Shown here piece after piece: positions 19,268 to 28,631 of a stretch of DNA of 64,000 nt. Numbering within the stretch: the stretch's first letter is position 1; every line of letters begins with the position of its first letter. A program made the translations under genes and the position numbers. This DNA comes from an uncultured Ardenticatenia bacterium (GTDB lineage Bacteria > Chloroflexota > Anaerolineae > 4572-78 > NAK82), in NCBI GenBank assembly GCA_937127125.1, contig CAKZLO010000032.1, forward strand, positions 81,328 to 145,327. Reading direction: 5' to 3'. The notes below the pieces were generated by a model that saw only the letters and a program-made list of their open reading frames with translations, did not search any database and had not been told where the DNA came from.

Positions 19268-19384
19268 AGCTGTCCTCTCCACAAGTGTTGACTGTTATCC
19301 TGTCTCTCGCTGACAGATTTATCATTATATGCGTGCCATGAGGGGTTGACAAAAGCGCGATATGCTATGGTGGGAATAACATCC

Positions 19385-21160
19385 TTAATGCAGGCGGAAG
19401 TGATACAATCGCCCTCGATCTATGTCTCGTACATCCAGCAGTTCCGCGCGTGCTGCGAGCCAATCGGCCATAGCTTGCTCAGAGGGGGATTGTTTGGTCG
19501 GATCGCTGTCGAAGAACCACCCTTCACGGTGACGTCCAGCAACTTGTTCCATCAGCGTATGAGTACGTACAACAACCGACTCCCCAGGCGGTGCGTAATC
19601 GTCCAGCATATAGAAGGTCAACCGGTCACGCAGGAAGGGATACAACCAATCGTAGGCGTTGTGATCAAAGCTGGTAAGGATCAGCGCCATGTTTGTCTGG
19701 CTCTCAGCACGCAGCACATCGATAGTAGCGCGATACGGCGACAGCTGGTAGCGCGCGTCAAAGTAGGCGTGTACAAAGCGTATTCCGGCTGGCACACTGC
19801 CAATCGCTAGTACAGCTGTCAGCCCAATCAGCAGCCAACGCCAGATGTGTTGCATTCGCTCAGTAAACCAAGAAGGACGCAAGATAAAAAGGCACTCAAT
19901 GCCAACCAAAACAAAAATCAACGTTCGTACCCCGACCGTTGCAATCAGTAACCAGTGCTCATCGGGTACCACGATGAAAAAGATGTTTGCCTCAATCAAA
20001 TTCGCTAAACTGGCAGCCAATGCATAAAAGACACCGCGCAAGTTAGGCAGCAAAAGAGCAATGAACACAAGCACCCAGCCCAACCATTGCGGACTATACC
20101 CTTTGGAATAGAGCATGAACAGACACAGCGTGAAGCCGGCAAGAGCAACTATGTTACGCGGCTGGTGCCAAGCGACCGGTCGCGTGTAGATGAAGCCGAA
20201 GATAGCAACAAATCCCAACGTGATCAACGGCCAAGGCAGGCTGCTTGCTAGAGGTCTTGGCTGCCAGCTGATATCGCGCATATCAAGTGGGATGATGCCG
20301 TAGTCATACTTTCCTTCCAATAGAGCCCAGACAGTCTCCCAAGGCTCTCGGGCGCTGCTGATGACAAATGAGCCCCATACCAGTTGGGGGTTAAGAAGGT
20401 AAAAGGGCAGCCCGATAAGAATCGTGGTTAGGACGAAGGTGACTAAGTAGAAGACGACATGTCGCACATCTAGTCTCAGGTTCAGTCTCCGGATAGCGAG
20501 TGGCCACTTCTCTGCACGTGGCAGGCGCAATCCGACAGGGAGCAGGATAACAGGGATTAGCTTGATCATAAAACCGATACCACATACTATCGCGCTCCAT
20601 AGGGGACGTCCGCGGAGGAGTAAGTATAGCCCCAGCAGGAAGAAGAAAAGGGGATAGCTTTCGAACCAGCCAGTCAATGTATACACGGGTACGAACAACA
20701 GGGCATAAAACCAGGATGTGCGCAGAGCACTGCGTTCATCGCCCATGCAAGCAGCAATGGCGTAGATGAGTATCAGGTTACCGACCTCGAACAGAAGAAA
20801 GACGCCACCTAGCATCAAGGTAAACCACAGATTAGGGAATTCCCATGGAGGTAGCAGCGTGCTGACCCACCACACACCGATCATCAAGTAGGGGAACAAA
20901 GGAGGATAGGTAGTCCACAGGTTGATGTAGGGATAATAGCCTTGCCGGGTTAGCTGAGCGAACTCACGGTACCAGTAGAAATCGGAGAAATCCAGCAGCA
21001 GTCCGCCTGGACGAAAGGCAAGTAGAGCCATAACGCGGAACGCTATGAAGAGCAACAACACCACCCAGAAGTCACGTCGAGGTGAGATGTCTTCTGGCAG
21101 ATACTCACTATGGGAACTCGATTGGATAGGCTGCAGAGGTGTCTGCCTGAAAGGTTTCAA
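19385..21160 (-). CDS. Polytopic membrane protein, glycosyltransferase (DUF2029/GT-C-like)
   Basis: 591 aa with about a dozen hydrophobic helices between residues 30 and 440 and a hydrophilic C-terminal domain. The loop after the first helix contains DFSDFYWYREFAQ and then TYPPLFPYLMIG, resembling the acidic loop and YPPL motif of polyprenyl-phosphate-mannose-type GT-C enzymes. These add sugars to lipid or surface glycans using a lipid-linked donor. It lies six bases downstream of a sugar-nucleotide epimerase gene, consistent with a glycan-assembly role. Donor and acceptor are unknown. Confidence 0.7.
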   Translation of the reverse strand: MKPFRQTPLQPIQSSSHSEYLPEDISPRRDFWVVLLLFIAFRVMALLAFRPGGLLLDFSDFYWYREFAQLTRQGYYPYINLWTTYPPLFPYLMIGVWWVSTLLPPWEFPNLWFTLMLGGVFLLFEVGNLILIYAIAACMGDERSALRTSWFYALLFVPVYTLTGWFESYPLFFFLLGLYLLLRGRPLWSAIVCGIGFMIKLIPVILLPVGLRLPRAEKWPLAIRRLNLRLDVRHVVFYLVTFVLTTILIGLPFYLLNPQLVWGSFVISSAREPWETVWALLEGKYDYGIIPLDMRDISWQPRPLASSLPWPLITLGFVAIFGFIYTRPVAWHQPRNIVALAGFTLCLFMLYSKGYSPQWLGWVLVFIALLLPNLRGVFYALAASLANLIEANIFFIVVPDEHWLLIATVGVRTLIFVLVGIECLFILRPSWFTERMQHIWRWLLIGLTAVLAIGSVPAGIRFVHAYFDARYQLSPYRATIDVLRAESQTNMALILTSFDHNAYDWLYPFLRDRLTFYMLDDYAPPGESVVVRTHTLMEQVAGRHREGWFFDSDPTKQSPSEQAMADWLAARAELLDVRDIDRGRLYHFRLH

Positions 21161-21166
21161 GGATTC

Positions 21167-22132
21167 TCAGTGTCCTTCGTCTAACATGACCTCACGTCGA
21201 TACCAGCGCCACATCTCGGCAAGCCCATCCGTCACCGCAGTGCGTGGCTCATAACCTAGCAACTCTCGCGCCTTGGAGATGTCGGCATAGTTGATTTTAG
21301 GCTCGCTGGGCGGAGCTGGCACTTCTGTCACCAACACCTCCTTTCCGACCAGCTGAGCGATGATCTCCACAAAGTCGCTCATCCATACTGGGCTGCCGCG
21401 TCCAAGGTTGATGATAGCATACCCTAGAGGCCGCTCCAGCGCAGCTATAACCCCAGCTACAATATCATCTACATATGTCCAATCACGCCGCATGCGTCCT
21501 CCATCAAACAGCTGGATAGGCTTCCCGCGTACGGCGCAGTCGATCACACTGTAAGGCATCATATCCGGCCGGCCGCGGGGTCCGTACACGCTAAAGAAAC
21601 GCAGCGCTGTGAAGTGAAGGCTATGAAGCTGCCAGTAGGTGTGTCCTATGATTTCACCCGCCTTTTTGCTGGCCGGGTAAGGCGCCAGCGGATAATTACA
21701 CGGATCACTCTCAACAAAAGGGATTCGCGTTGTCTCACCGTATACGGAGGAGGTGGAAGCAAACACAAAGTGTGATACGCCACACAGACGTGCTGCTTCC
21801 AGCAAATTGACAGTCCCACGGATGTTGACATCCGTGTACAGCCCGGCACGACCGATTGAATAACGCACACCAGCCATCGCAGCCAGATGGGCAATAACAT
21901 CCGGCCGATGCTGTGATACGATCTGATCCACGTAGCCGGCATCGCGAATATCAGCGTGGTAGAAAGTGAAACGAGGATGACCTCGCACTGCGCTCAGGTT
22001 GGCTTGTTTGCGGCGCGGGTCGTAGTAATCATTGAAATTGTCCAGCCCGATCACGTGATCACCACGGCGCAGCAACGCTTCGACCAGATGACTACCAATG
22101 AACCCGGCTGCGCCAGTGACCAGTATTCTCAT
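21167..22132 (-). CDS. NAD-dependent sugar-nucleotide epimerase (UDP-glucuronate/UDP-glucose 4-epimerase type)
   Basis: 321 aa, extended short-chain dehydrogenase. NAD-binding GAAGFIGSHLVEALL at the N-terminus, the diagnostic DNFNDYYDPRRKQANL of UDP-glucuronate 4-epimerases, catalytic Y-x3-K in PYPASKKAGE, and FFSVYGPRGRPDM. It should interconvert sugar nucleotides at C4. A six-base gap to the downstream membrane glycosyltransferase-like gene suggests an operon for extracellular polysaccharide or glycolipid synthesis. Confidence 0.88.
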   Translation of the reverse strand: MRILVTGAAGFIGSHLVEALLRRGDHVIGLDNFNDYYDPRRKQANLSAVRGHPRFTFYHADIRDAGYVDQIVSQHRPDVIAHLAAMAGVRYSIGRAGLYTDVNIRGTVNLLEAARLCGVSHFVFASTSSVYGETTRIPFVESDPCNYPLAPYPASKKAGEIIGHTYWQLHSLHFTALRFFSVYGPRGRPDMMPYSVIDCAVRGKPIQLFDGGRMRRDWTYVDDIVAGVIAALERPLGYAIINLGRGSPVWMSDFVEIIAQLVGKEVLVTEVPAPPSEPKINYADISKARELLGYEPRTAVTDGLAEMWRWYRREVMLDEGH

Positions 22133-22355
22133 TTTGTCACACTCCTGTCAAGGGAATCCTTAGCGGTTTGAAACAGTGGATGCGAAACCCGGTTGAACCA
22201 TTACCCAGGAAACGTATACCAGGCTACGGAGAATTGTGCAAACTCGTGGTCAGGAAAGGTAAATGGTGAGGGAGCTGGGTTCACCACGTGTTCTGTTCCC
22301 GGTGAATTACATTTAGGGGTCACAAATGGCTCCAAGGGCCAAGGCGTGGTGGCGC

Positions 22356-22540
22356 CGATGAGGCATCGCATGTTGGCCGATGTCAGTTTTAGCCCCCAAC
22401 CAACTGATACCCGCGCACGGGTGATGGGATTTCAGGACCGAAACGCACTCAAGGGCAAACACTCGTGCTCACGAGCGCTTAGGGCACGCAATAAATGCAT
22501 CGAGGCCCGGTCGATGCTATCACGCTTGATCGACAGCGTG
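22356..22540. repeat. Cluster of small perfect hairpins in the 22133-22580 intergenic gap
   Basis: The 448-base gap holds no convincing gene. It contains perfect inverted repeats: CGATG-AGG-CATCG (22356-22368), CTCGTG-CT-CACGAG (22462-22475), GCATCGA-7-TCGATGC (22497-22517) and CACGCT-8-AGCGTG (22521-22540). The last three are packed into 79 bases. None is followed by a T-tract on either strand. They could be a structured RNA, REP-like sites or the debris of an insertion next to the AT-rich pair. Confidence 0.5.
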
Positions 22541-22580
22541 CGCCATGAAAATAAATGTCATCACTTTTACATTACCGGCC

Positions 22581-23765
22581 TCATAATCGTTGCAACCACC
22601 AGAATCCCTGAATATCGAGGTTTGTGAGCCCTAAATCCTTTGCCTTCTGCACGACACTCAGGTATTCTTCTTGCGTAATTCTCCTGGATATTTCCGGATA
22701 GTCATACGCCTTGTGCATCGGGGTGTATTGCACCATAATGTTGACATACGTATCCTTGGGCAGGTTTTCTGCTATCCACTCCATAACTTTCTCCGAGCCA
22801 GCGACACCATTCGGCATCACCAAATGCCGGATCATCAGTCCCCTCTGCATAATGCCGTCTTCCGCAGGCTTTGCCACACCAACTTGACGATGCATCTCAA
22901 GAATTGCTTTTCGGGTAACCTCAGGATAATTCTCGGCCCCCGCAGAGTACTTTGCTGACATTGTGCCATCCCAATACTTGAAGTCGGGGAGATATATATC
23001 CACGACTCCATCAAGGAATGCGAGAATTTCGAGGCGTTCCCAGCCTGAGGTGTTATAAACGATAGGAAGCCGCAAACCTTTTCCAGCAGCTACATCCAGA
23101 GCCTTGAGAATGTGAGGGGAATAATGCGTCGGAGTGACAAGGTTGATATTGTGACAACCGATTTCTTGCAAGTACAGCATCATCTCAGCAAATTCCTCAA
23201 TGCTTGTTTCAGAGCCCCTGCCAAGATGACTAATTTCCCAGTTTTGGCAGAAGACACAGCGTAAATTGCAATGGGTCAGAAAGATCGTCCCCGAGCCACC
23301 TCTTCCAACCAACGGCCTTTCCTCGCCGAAATGTGGTTGATATGCTGAAATGACCAATGTGGCGCCAGGAGTACGGCAGAATCCACTTGCTCCCTTCAGG
23401 CGATTTACCCCACATCTTCTCGGGCAGAGCTGGCATTTTTCCATAATGGCCCAGAGTTCTTCTGCTCGCTCCTTTAGTTGGCCTGTTCTGTGAAGCTCCA
23501 GATATGCTGGTTCGAAGTCGGACCGAGGCTGAGCCGAGTTTTCTTCACTTTCCTGATGATCCTCATTCTCGATATCATCTTCCGGTTCCTTGTTCTCTAC
23601 ATCATTTTCATCCTCGATCTCATTTTCGCTTTCCATCACATCGCTTGGTTGTTCCGTCCTTGCACACCCAAGCAGAGTCGAAGGCAGTGCGGCTAAAAAA
23701 CAGAACTTAGCTGCGTTTGCCAGGAAATCCCTTCGGGTGAACGCCCTGAAAAGAAGATCGTCCAT
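22581..23765 (-). CDS. PflX-like radical SAM protein with Tat/lipoprotein-type signal
   Basis: 394 aa, strong Shine-Dalgarno (GGAGG). The N-terminus FTRRDFLANAAKFCFLAAL then LLGC combines a twin-arginine-like motif, a hydrophobic stretch and a lipobox. A very acidic Glu/Asp/Asn linker follows (~35-80). Next come a Cys-rich block CQLCPRRCGVNR and the radical SAM CxxxCxxC motif CNLRCVFCQNWEISH (~165). The PflX/PflA-like barrel includes PDFKYWDG. PflA-like proteins make glycyl radicals with SAM. A Tat-lipoprotein version is odd, since SAM is cytoplasmic. Function unknown; adjacent to a membrane spermidine-synthase-like gene. Confidence 0.8.
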   Translation of the reverse strand: MDDLLFRAFTRRDFLANAAKFCFLAALPSTLLGCARTEQPSDVMESENEIEDENDVENKEPEDDIENEDHQESEENSAQPRSDFEPAYLELHRTGQLKERAEELWAIMEKCQLCPRRCGVNRLKGASGFCRTPGATLVISAYQPHFGEERPLVGRGGSGTIFLTHCNLRCVFCQNWEISHLGRGSETSIEEFAEMMLYLQEIGCHNINLVTPTHYSPHILKALDVAAGKGLRLPIVYNTSGWERLEILAFLDGVVDIYLPDFKYWDGTMSAKYSAGAENYPEVTRKAILEMHRQVGVAKPAEDGIMQRGLMIRHLVMPNGVAGSEKVMEWIAENLPKDTYVNIMVQYTPMHKAYDYPEISRRITQEEYLSVVQKAKDLGLTNLDIQGFWWLQRL

Positions 23766-23793
23766 CTATCCACACCTCCTCTAACCCATAAAC

Positions 23794-26118
23794 CTAGCTC
23801 CTCGCAGAAACTAACTGAGGCTGTGTATATACGACGATGAAGCTCGCCAGCTTAAGCAGCCCTATTGTAACACAGGTCCCACTGACTCCGAGAACAGGAA
23901 GAAGCACCACAGCACCCACAATGCCACCTAGCCAGCCCCCCAACAGGTCAGTGGCATACAGCAATCCAGCAGTCCTGGTCAAACCAGCGCTGTGTTTCAG
24001 ATAAAACTTATTAGCCAAGGGGAACTGGGAACCCACCATGAGTCCGCAGAAAAATGCAATTACCAGAAACAGCAATTTCACACCAAAGGAGGAGATCTCA
24101 TTATCTGCATATGCATTGATGCCGAACAACGCTACGGGTAGTCCAATGGAAAGACAAACGATAGCTAGTTCAATTTTCAGGAAGGGGTTCATTTCGTTTT
24201 GTATACGTGCCAACACCATCGACATAAGCATACCCCCACAAGCTGCACCCGCCATAAAGGATGCCACAAGAATTCCAATCCATGAGAATATGTACCCATA
24301 AATTGATTGAAAGGCAAATACCAGCACAAGATCATATATCATTCCTGCGAAACCGGTTGTAGCAACTGAGAAGGGAATACACACCGAGTAAAATCGTGTG
24401 TGCCTTGATCGAACGACGAAATAGAAGAGAAGAAATGCGGCGAACAAAATGAGAATGATTTCAAGATTTATCCTCTCAAGCTGGTTGAACACTCGGCCAA
24501 ATGACGGTGCATACAGGGCATTCCAATATGCGATATTGTAAAACAGTGCTATGGGCCTGAAATCGTAGTTGATTTCCTGGCTGCCACCTTCAAGAAAATG
24601 GACAAGCCAGTCCTGCCAACCGGGGTGCAACTTTTGCTCAATGCGCCAAGGCATTGTAGTCTCTGCTGCCATATTCCGTTCGTTCAGTCTTTCTATAACC
24701 TGTGCCTTGTCAATTGTTAGAGCCTCTTTGGAATTTGACGAGAGGAAAATGTTTACGCCGTCACCCGGAATCATCCGTACGGAGGAGAACACGCTGCTCA
24801 GTGTGTGAAAAACACAGCTATTCAAATCCCTTATTTCTTCATTTAGAAGGGTTAAAGAACCGGGCGCTCCAAGCACCAGAATACCCTCTTCGTTTAATCG
24901 TTGCTTTACAAGGGTGAAGAACTCCTTTGTAAAGAACCTATTGACCTGAAGGTCTGATGGCTCAGTCATCCCGATGAAGATTACGTCATACTTATTCGGT
25001 GTTGATTTGAGCAACAGACGGCCGTCAACATGTTCTGTTTTCACTCTCTTATCATTCAGTTCTGCCTCTGTCAGCGGCGTAGGATATTTTCTAAAAAGAG
25101 AGAGAAGCAATGGGTCAAGTTCCACATATTCAATCGTTTGTACTGAGGGATGCTTCAATACCTCGTGGATCGTGCCACCCACTCCACCGCTCACGATTAA
25201 GACGTTCACCGGCTCCCGATGAGCAAGAAGTGGAAGATGAACGAACTCCTCAACAAACGGTATGTCTGGAATAGGTGTTATAATCGTAGGGGCTCCATCG
25301 AGGAAGTAAATATATTGCCCCTGGTTTTCAACAACACAGATGTTGCCATATTGAGAGTTCTGATAATGGACGACGTTGAGGTTCTTCCATTGCATTTGCA
25401 CTGAATAATGGTGCAACCTGTCTGTATGCCCACTGAGCATCGGATAACCAAAAGAAAAGGTTATCACGGCCTGTGCAACCACAAGCGCCTTTTGAAGAGG
25501 CCTAATCCTCCAGTAAGGGACAAGCAAAGCAACGCATACAATGGAATTCAACAGGGCGAGTCCAAAGGCGGTCTGAAATGTGTCCAGATAGGGGATCAGA
25601 AGGTATGTACAAACGACCCCACCTATAATTGTACCTATGGTCTCATAAACATAAACCTTACCAGTGGTAGCAGCATCCTGCGCGCAGAACATTGAATAAA
25701 TTCGGCAGCTAAGTGGGAACAATGCTCCGTGAGATGTGCTTACCGGTATAAGAATGACGAAAGAGGAATAGAACATTGGTAGCAATCCAATGTCTTCACC
25801 GACAGAAACACCCAGCATGTTTCTCAGAAGACGGATCAGGAGAATAGCTACGATGAGGCTTGAAGAAAAGAGGAGTGTGGTCAGTATAAACGCTCCCACC
25901 CCATTCTTGGATCGTTCGGCCGTTTTGCCGGCAAGGAAACTTCCCATCGCTTCAAGGGCAAGCCAATTGGCAAGGACAATGCCAATGGAGATCTCATTGC
26001 CTGAGAAAACGACGAGGAATTCCCGCAAAAGGAGTATCTCAGCAACCAGTCCGCTGAATCCCATCACCAATATCGCTATGCGAACGACCGTTTTCATCAA
26101 ACTAGACCTCTTGGTCAT
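23794..26118 (-). CDS. Multi-pass membrane protein with central spermidine-synthase-like methyltransferase-fold domain
   Basis: 774 aa. About seven N-terminal helices (residues 10-225), then a soluble domain (~235-490) like spermidine synthase, with the SAM-type loop LIVSGGVGGTIHEV, acidic YVELDP and VDGRLLL. About seven more helices follow (~540-770). The aminopropyltransferase gate motif is altered (GMTEPSDLQVNRFF). Fused membrane spermidine-synthase-like proteins are widespread, and their reaction is unknown. The gene is 28 bases upstream of the radical SAM gene. Both are more AT-rich than their neighbours, which suggests transfer as a pair. Confidence 0.75.
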   Translation of the reverse strand: MTKRSSLMKTVVRIAILVMGFSGLVAEILLLREFLVVFSGNEISIGIVLANWLALEAMGSFLAGKTAERSKNGVGAFILTTLLFSSSLIVAILLIRLLRNMLGVSVGEDIGLLPMFYSSFVILIPVSTSHGALFPLSCRIYSMFCAQDAATTGKVYVYETIGTIIGGVVCTYLLIPYLDTFQTAFGLALLNSIVCVALLVPYWRIRPLQKALVVAQAVITFSFGYPMLSGHTDRLHHYSVQMQWKNLNVVHYQNSQYGNICVVENQGQYIYFLDGAPTIITPIPDIPFVEEFVHLPLLAHREPVNVLIVSGGVGGTIHEVLKHPSVQTIEYVELDPLLLSLFRKYPTPLTEAELNDKRVKTEHVDGRLLLKSTPNKYDVIFIGMTEPSDLQVNRFFTKEFFTLVKQRLNEEGILVLGAPGSLTLLNEEIRDLNSCVFHTLSSVFSSVRMIPGDGVNIFLSSNSKEALTIDKAQVIERLNERNMAAETTMPWRIEQKLHPGWQDWLVHFLEGGSQEINYDFRPIALFYNIAYWNALYAPSFGRVFNQLERINLEIILILFAAFLLFYFVVRSRHTRFYSVCIPFSVATTGFAGMIYDLVLVFAFQSIYGYIFSWIGILVASFMAGAACGGMLMSMVLARIQNEMNPFLKIELAIVCLSIGLPVALFGINAYADNEISSFGVKLLFLVIAFFCGLMVGSQFPLANKFYLKHSAGLTRTAGLLYATDLLGGWLGGIVGAVVLLPVLGVSGTCVTIGLLKLASFIVVYTQPQLVSARS

Positions 26119-26348
26119 GGGAAGCTGCTACTTGCTGTTAGTGCAGCTTCCGGTGGCTCTCCAACAGCATTGCTGTCGTATCAACTCAGGATAGGTTGCC
26201 CCGAAACGGTTACCTGGAATTTTATTATAGCAGCACTCGAACTTCTGTGACTTCTCTCAAATTACCCATTTTACTACATCCGCCCTAGTCAGGCATTCGC
26301 TCGCAGCTGAATGCAGGTCTAGATTGCGACCTCGCAGCCAGGAGTTTT

Positions 26349-26377
26349 TGACGTGTAATCTCACTTGTGATAAAATT
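26349..26377 (+). promoter_or_regulatory. Sigma70-type promoter upstream of the acyl-CoA synthetase gene
   Basis: TTGACG (26349-26354), 17-bp spacer, TAAAAT (26372-26377), about 100 bases ahead of the start codon. The 26119-26483 gap holds nothing else I can name. Confidence 0.55.
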
Positions 26378-26483
26378 TACATGTGATGGTTTGAGTGCTA
26401 TCTCCTCTCTCCTGCGCAGCGCCGCCAGGGCTCTGGCACACCAAGCCACTTCCATATTTCCTAGACCCGAAGAGGCATTGATA

Positions 26484-28577
26484 ATGCTAGAATCCTTGTT
26501 TTCGCCCAGGTCTATCGCCGTAATCGGCGCCTCGCGCACTGAGGGCAAGCTCGGTCACGCGGTTGTCTCGAACCTTATCCAGAGCGGCTTCAAAGGCAAG
26601 ATCTACCCTATTAATCCTCAGTCAAGCGAGATCCTTGGATTACCAGCGTACCCCAATCTGGCGGCTGTGGAAGATGTGGTCGATCTGGCAGTGATTGTTA
26701 TCCCGGCAAAAGGGGTGTTGCAGGCGCTGGAGGAATGTGGAAAGAAAGGGGTCGGGACAGTTATCGTTATTTCGGCTGGCTTCCGCGAAACAGGCCATGA
26801 AGGGCTGCTGGCCGAGCGAAGGATGACAGAGATTGCACGACAATATGGCATGCGTATTGTAGGGCCAAATGTGCTGGGTGTTATCGATACGCTCGCACCC
26901 TACAACGCATCTTTCGCTGCTGGCATGCCACGTCGTGGCAAGATTGCATTTATGTCTCAATCAGGAGCCCTGTGTACTTCCATTCTTGACATCGCCCTGG
27001 CACGTGACATTGGCTTCTCGCGGTTTGTCAGCCTGGGCAACAAAGCCGACCTTAATGAGATAGATTTCCTCGAGGCGTGGGCAGAAGACCCCGAGTCCAG
27101 GGTGATCCTGGCCTATCTGGAAGGCGTCAGCGACGGAGCGCGTTTCATCCAGGTGGCACGCAGGATTACCAAGCACAAGCCGATCGTGGCAATCAAGTCG
27201 GGTACTACAAGTGCTGGTTCACGTGCCGTTTCCAGCCATACAGGTACGTTGGCCGGCAGCGAGCGCGCATATGAGGCTGCATTCAAGCAAGCAGGTCTGA
27301 TACGTGCCCATTCGGTAGGGCACTTGTTCGACCTCGCAGTTGCCTTCGCCCGTCAGCCGCTGCCACGCAGCGACCAAATCGCAGTAATCACCAATGCCGG
27401 CGGCCCAGGCATCATGGCAACCGATGCTATCGAAAGAAGTGGTTTGAGGGTGGCTGCGTTGACTCAGACAACCATAGAAGCGCTGCGCCAGGCGCTACCC
27501 CCTGCAGCCAGCGTGCTGAACCCGGTCGACGTGCTGGGCGACGCGCTTGCTGACCGCTATCGAGTCGCCCTTGACCTGGTGAGCCAAGATCCCAATGTGG
27601 GCGCATTGCTGGTTATCCTCACTCCGCAGTTTATGACGCAAATCGAGGAGACAGCTCGCGCTGTGTCCGAGGTCGCCAAGAAATCAGAGATCCCAGTGTT
27701 GGCGTGTTTTATGGGTGAAGCAAATACCCAGGCAGGGGTTAAGATCCTCACCCAGAACAACGTACCCAATTACGTCGTACCTGAACAGGCAGTGGCTGCC
27801 CTCAAGGCGATGGTTGATCAGCGCCATTGGCAAGATACCCCTCTGCCCAATTTTGAGAACTTCGAAGTGGATCGCGCACGCGCGGCAGAGATCTTCTGTA
27901 AGGTGCGCGCCGACGGGCGGTTGCAGATTGGCGATGCCGAGGCACGTGACATTCTTGAAGCTTATCGCATTCCCATTCCAGCCTCTAAGCTGTGCACCAC
28001 ACCGGAGGAGGCAGTCGAGTTTGCCGAACAGATAGGCTACCCGGTAGTAATGAAGATCGCCTCGCCCGATATCTTGCACAAAACAGACATCGGCGGCGTG
28101 CGGCTCAATATTCAGAACGCAAGTGAGGTGCGTGACTCGTTCGATCTGATGGTCTTCCGTGCGTTGCGCCGAATGCCTGATGCAACTATCTGGGGATGCC
28201 TGGTGCAGCAACAAGTACGGGGCGGCCGGGAAATCATTGTGGGGATGAACCGGGATCCACAGTTTGGGCCGCTGGTCATGTTTGGTCTGGGTGGCATTTA
28301 TGTCGAAGTGCTGAAAGACGTATCGTTTCGCATCGCGCCTTTCTCGCGCGATGAAGCCAACGAGATGATGCGCGAAATTCGTTCCTTCAACCTGCTGCGC
28401 GGCGTGCGCGGCCAGCCCCCTGCCGACATCGCAGCGTGTGCTGAGACACTATTAAAGGTTTCCCAGCTGGTTACCGATTTCCCTGAGATCGTAGAGATGG
28501 ATATCAACCCTCTGATGGTTTTTGAGGAAGGACGTGGAGTGATGGGCATCGATATGCGGCTGGTGCTGGCATCTTAA
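26484..28577 (+). CDS. ADP-forming acetate/acyl-CoA synthetase, alpha-beta fusion
   Basis: 697 aa from the ATG at 26484; the frame is open to 26367, but homology starts at MLESLFSPRSIAVIGAS. Alpha part: CoA-binding Rossmann domain (~5-130) and two succinyl-CoA-synthetase-like domains with the phospho-histidine loop SSHTGTLAGS (~255). Beta part: ATP-grasp domain at the C-terminus (YRIPIPASKL, GYPVVMKIASPDI, EMDINPLMVFEEG). It converts acetyl- or acyl-CoA + ADP + Pi to acid + ATP, an energy-conserving step of fermentation. It fits the ferredoxin-linked 2-oxoacid oxidoreductase elsewhere in the window. Confidence 0.92.
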   Translation: MLESLFSPRSIAVIGASRTEGKLGHAVVSNLIQSGFKGKIYPINPQSSEILGLPAYPNLAAVEDVVDLAVIVIPAKGVLQALEECGKKGVGTVIVISAGFRETGHEGLLAERRMTEIARQYGMRIVGPNVLGVIDTLAPYNASFAAGMPRRGKIAFMSQSGALCTSILDIALARDIGFSRFVSLGNKADLNEIDFLEAWAEDPESRVILAYLEGVSDGARFIQVARRITKHKPIVAIKSGTTSAGSRAVSSHTGTLAGSERAYEAAFKQAGLIRAHSVGHLFDLAVAFARQPLPRSDQIAVITNAGGPGIMATDAIERSGLRVAALTQTTIEALRQALPPAASVLNPVDVLGDALADRYRVALDLVSQDPNVGALLVILTPQFMTQIEETARAVSEVAKKSEIPVLACFMGEANTQAGVKILTQNNVPNYVVPEQAVAALKAMVDQRHWQDTPLPNFENFEVDRARAAEIFCKVRADGRLQIGDAEARDILEAYRIPIPASKLCTTPEEAVEFAEQIGYPVVMKIASPDILHKTDIGGVRLNIQNASEVRDSFDLMVFRALRRMPDATIWGCLVQQQVRGGREIIVGMNRDPQFGPLVMFGLGGIYVEVLKDVSFRIAPFSRDEANEMMREIRSFNLLRGVRGQPPADIAACAETLLKVSQLVTDFPEIVEMDINPLMVFEEGRGVMGIDMRLVLAS

Positions 28578-28631
28578 CAAGTTCGCGCCATCTTGTCCTT
28601 TCTGCACCCATTACAAATTCGGGAGGCTATT

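Noticed and set aside
22193..22627. 144-codon frame on the plus strand in the hairpin gap
   Set aside because: No Shine-Dalgarno, no recognisable domain, overlaps the end of the radical SAM gene and the hairpins.
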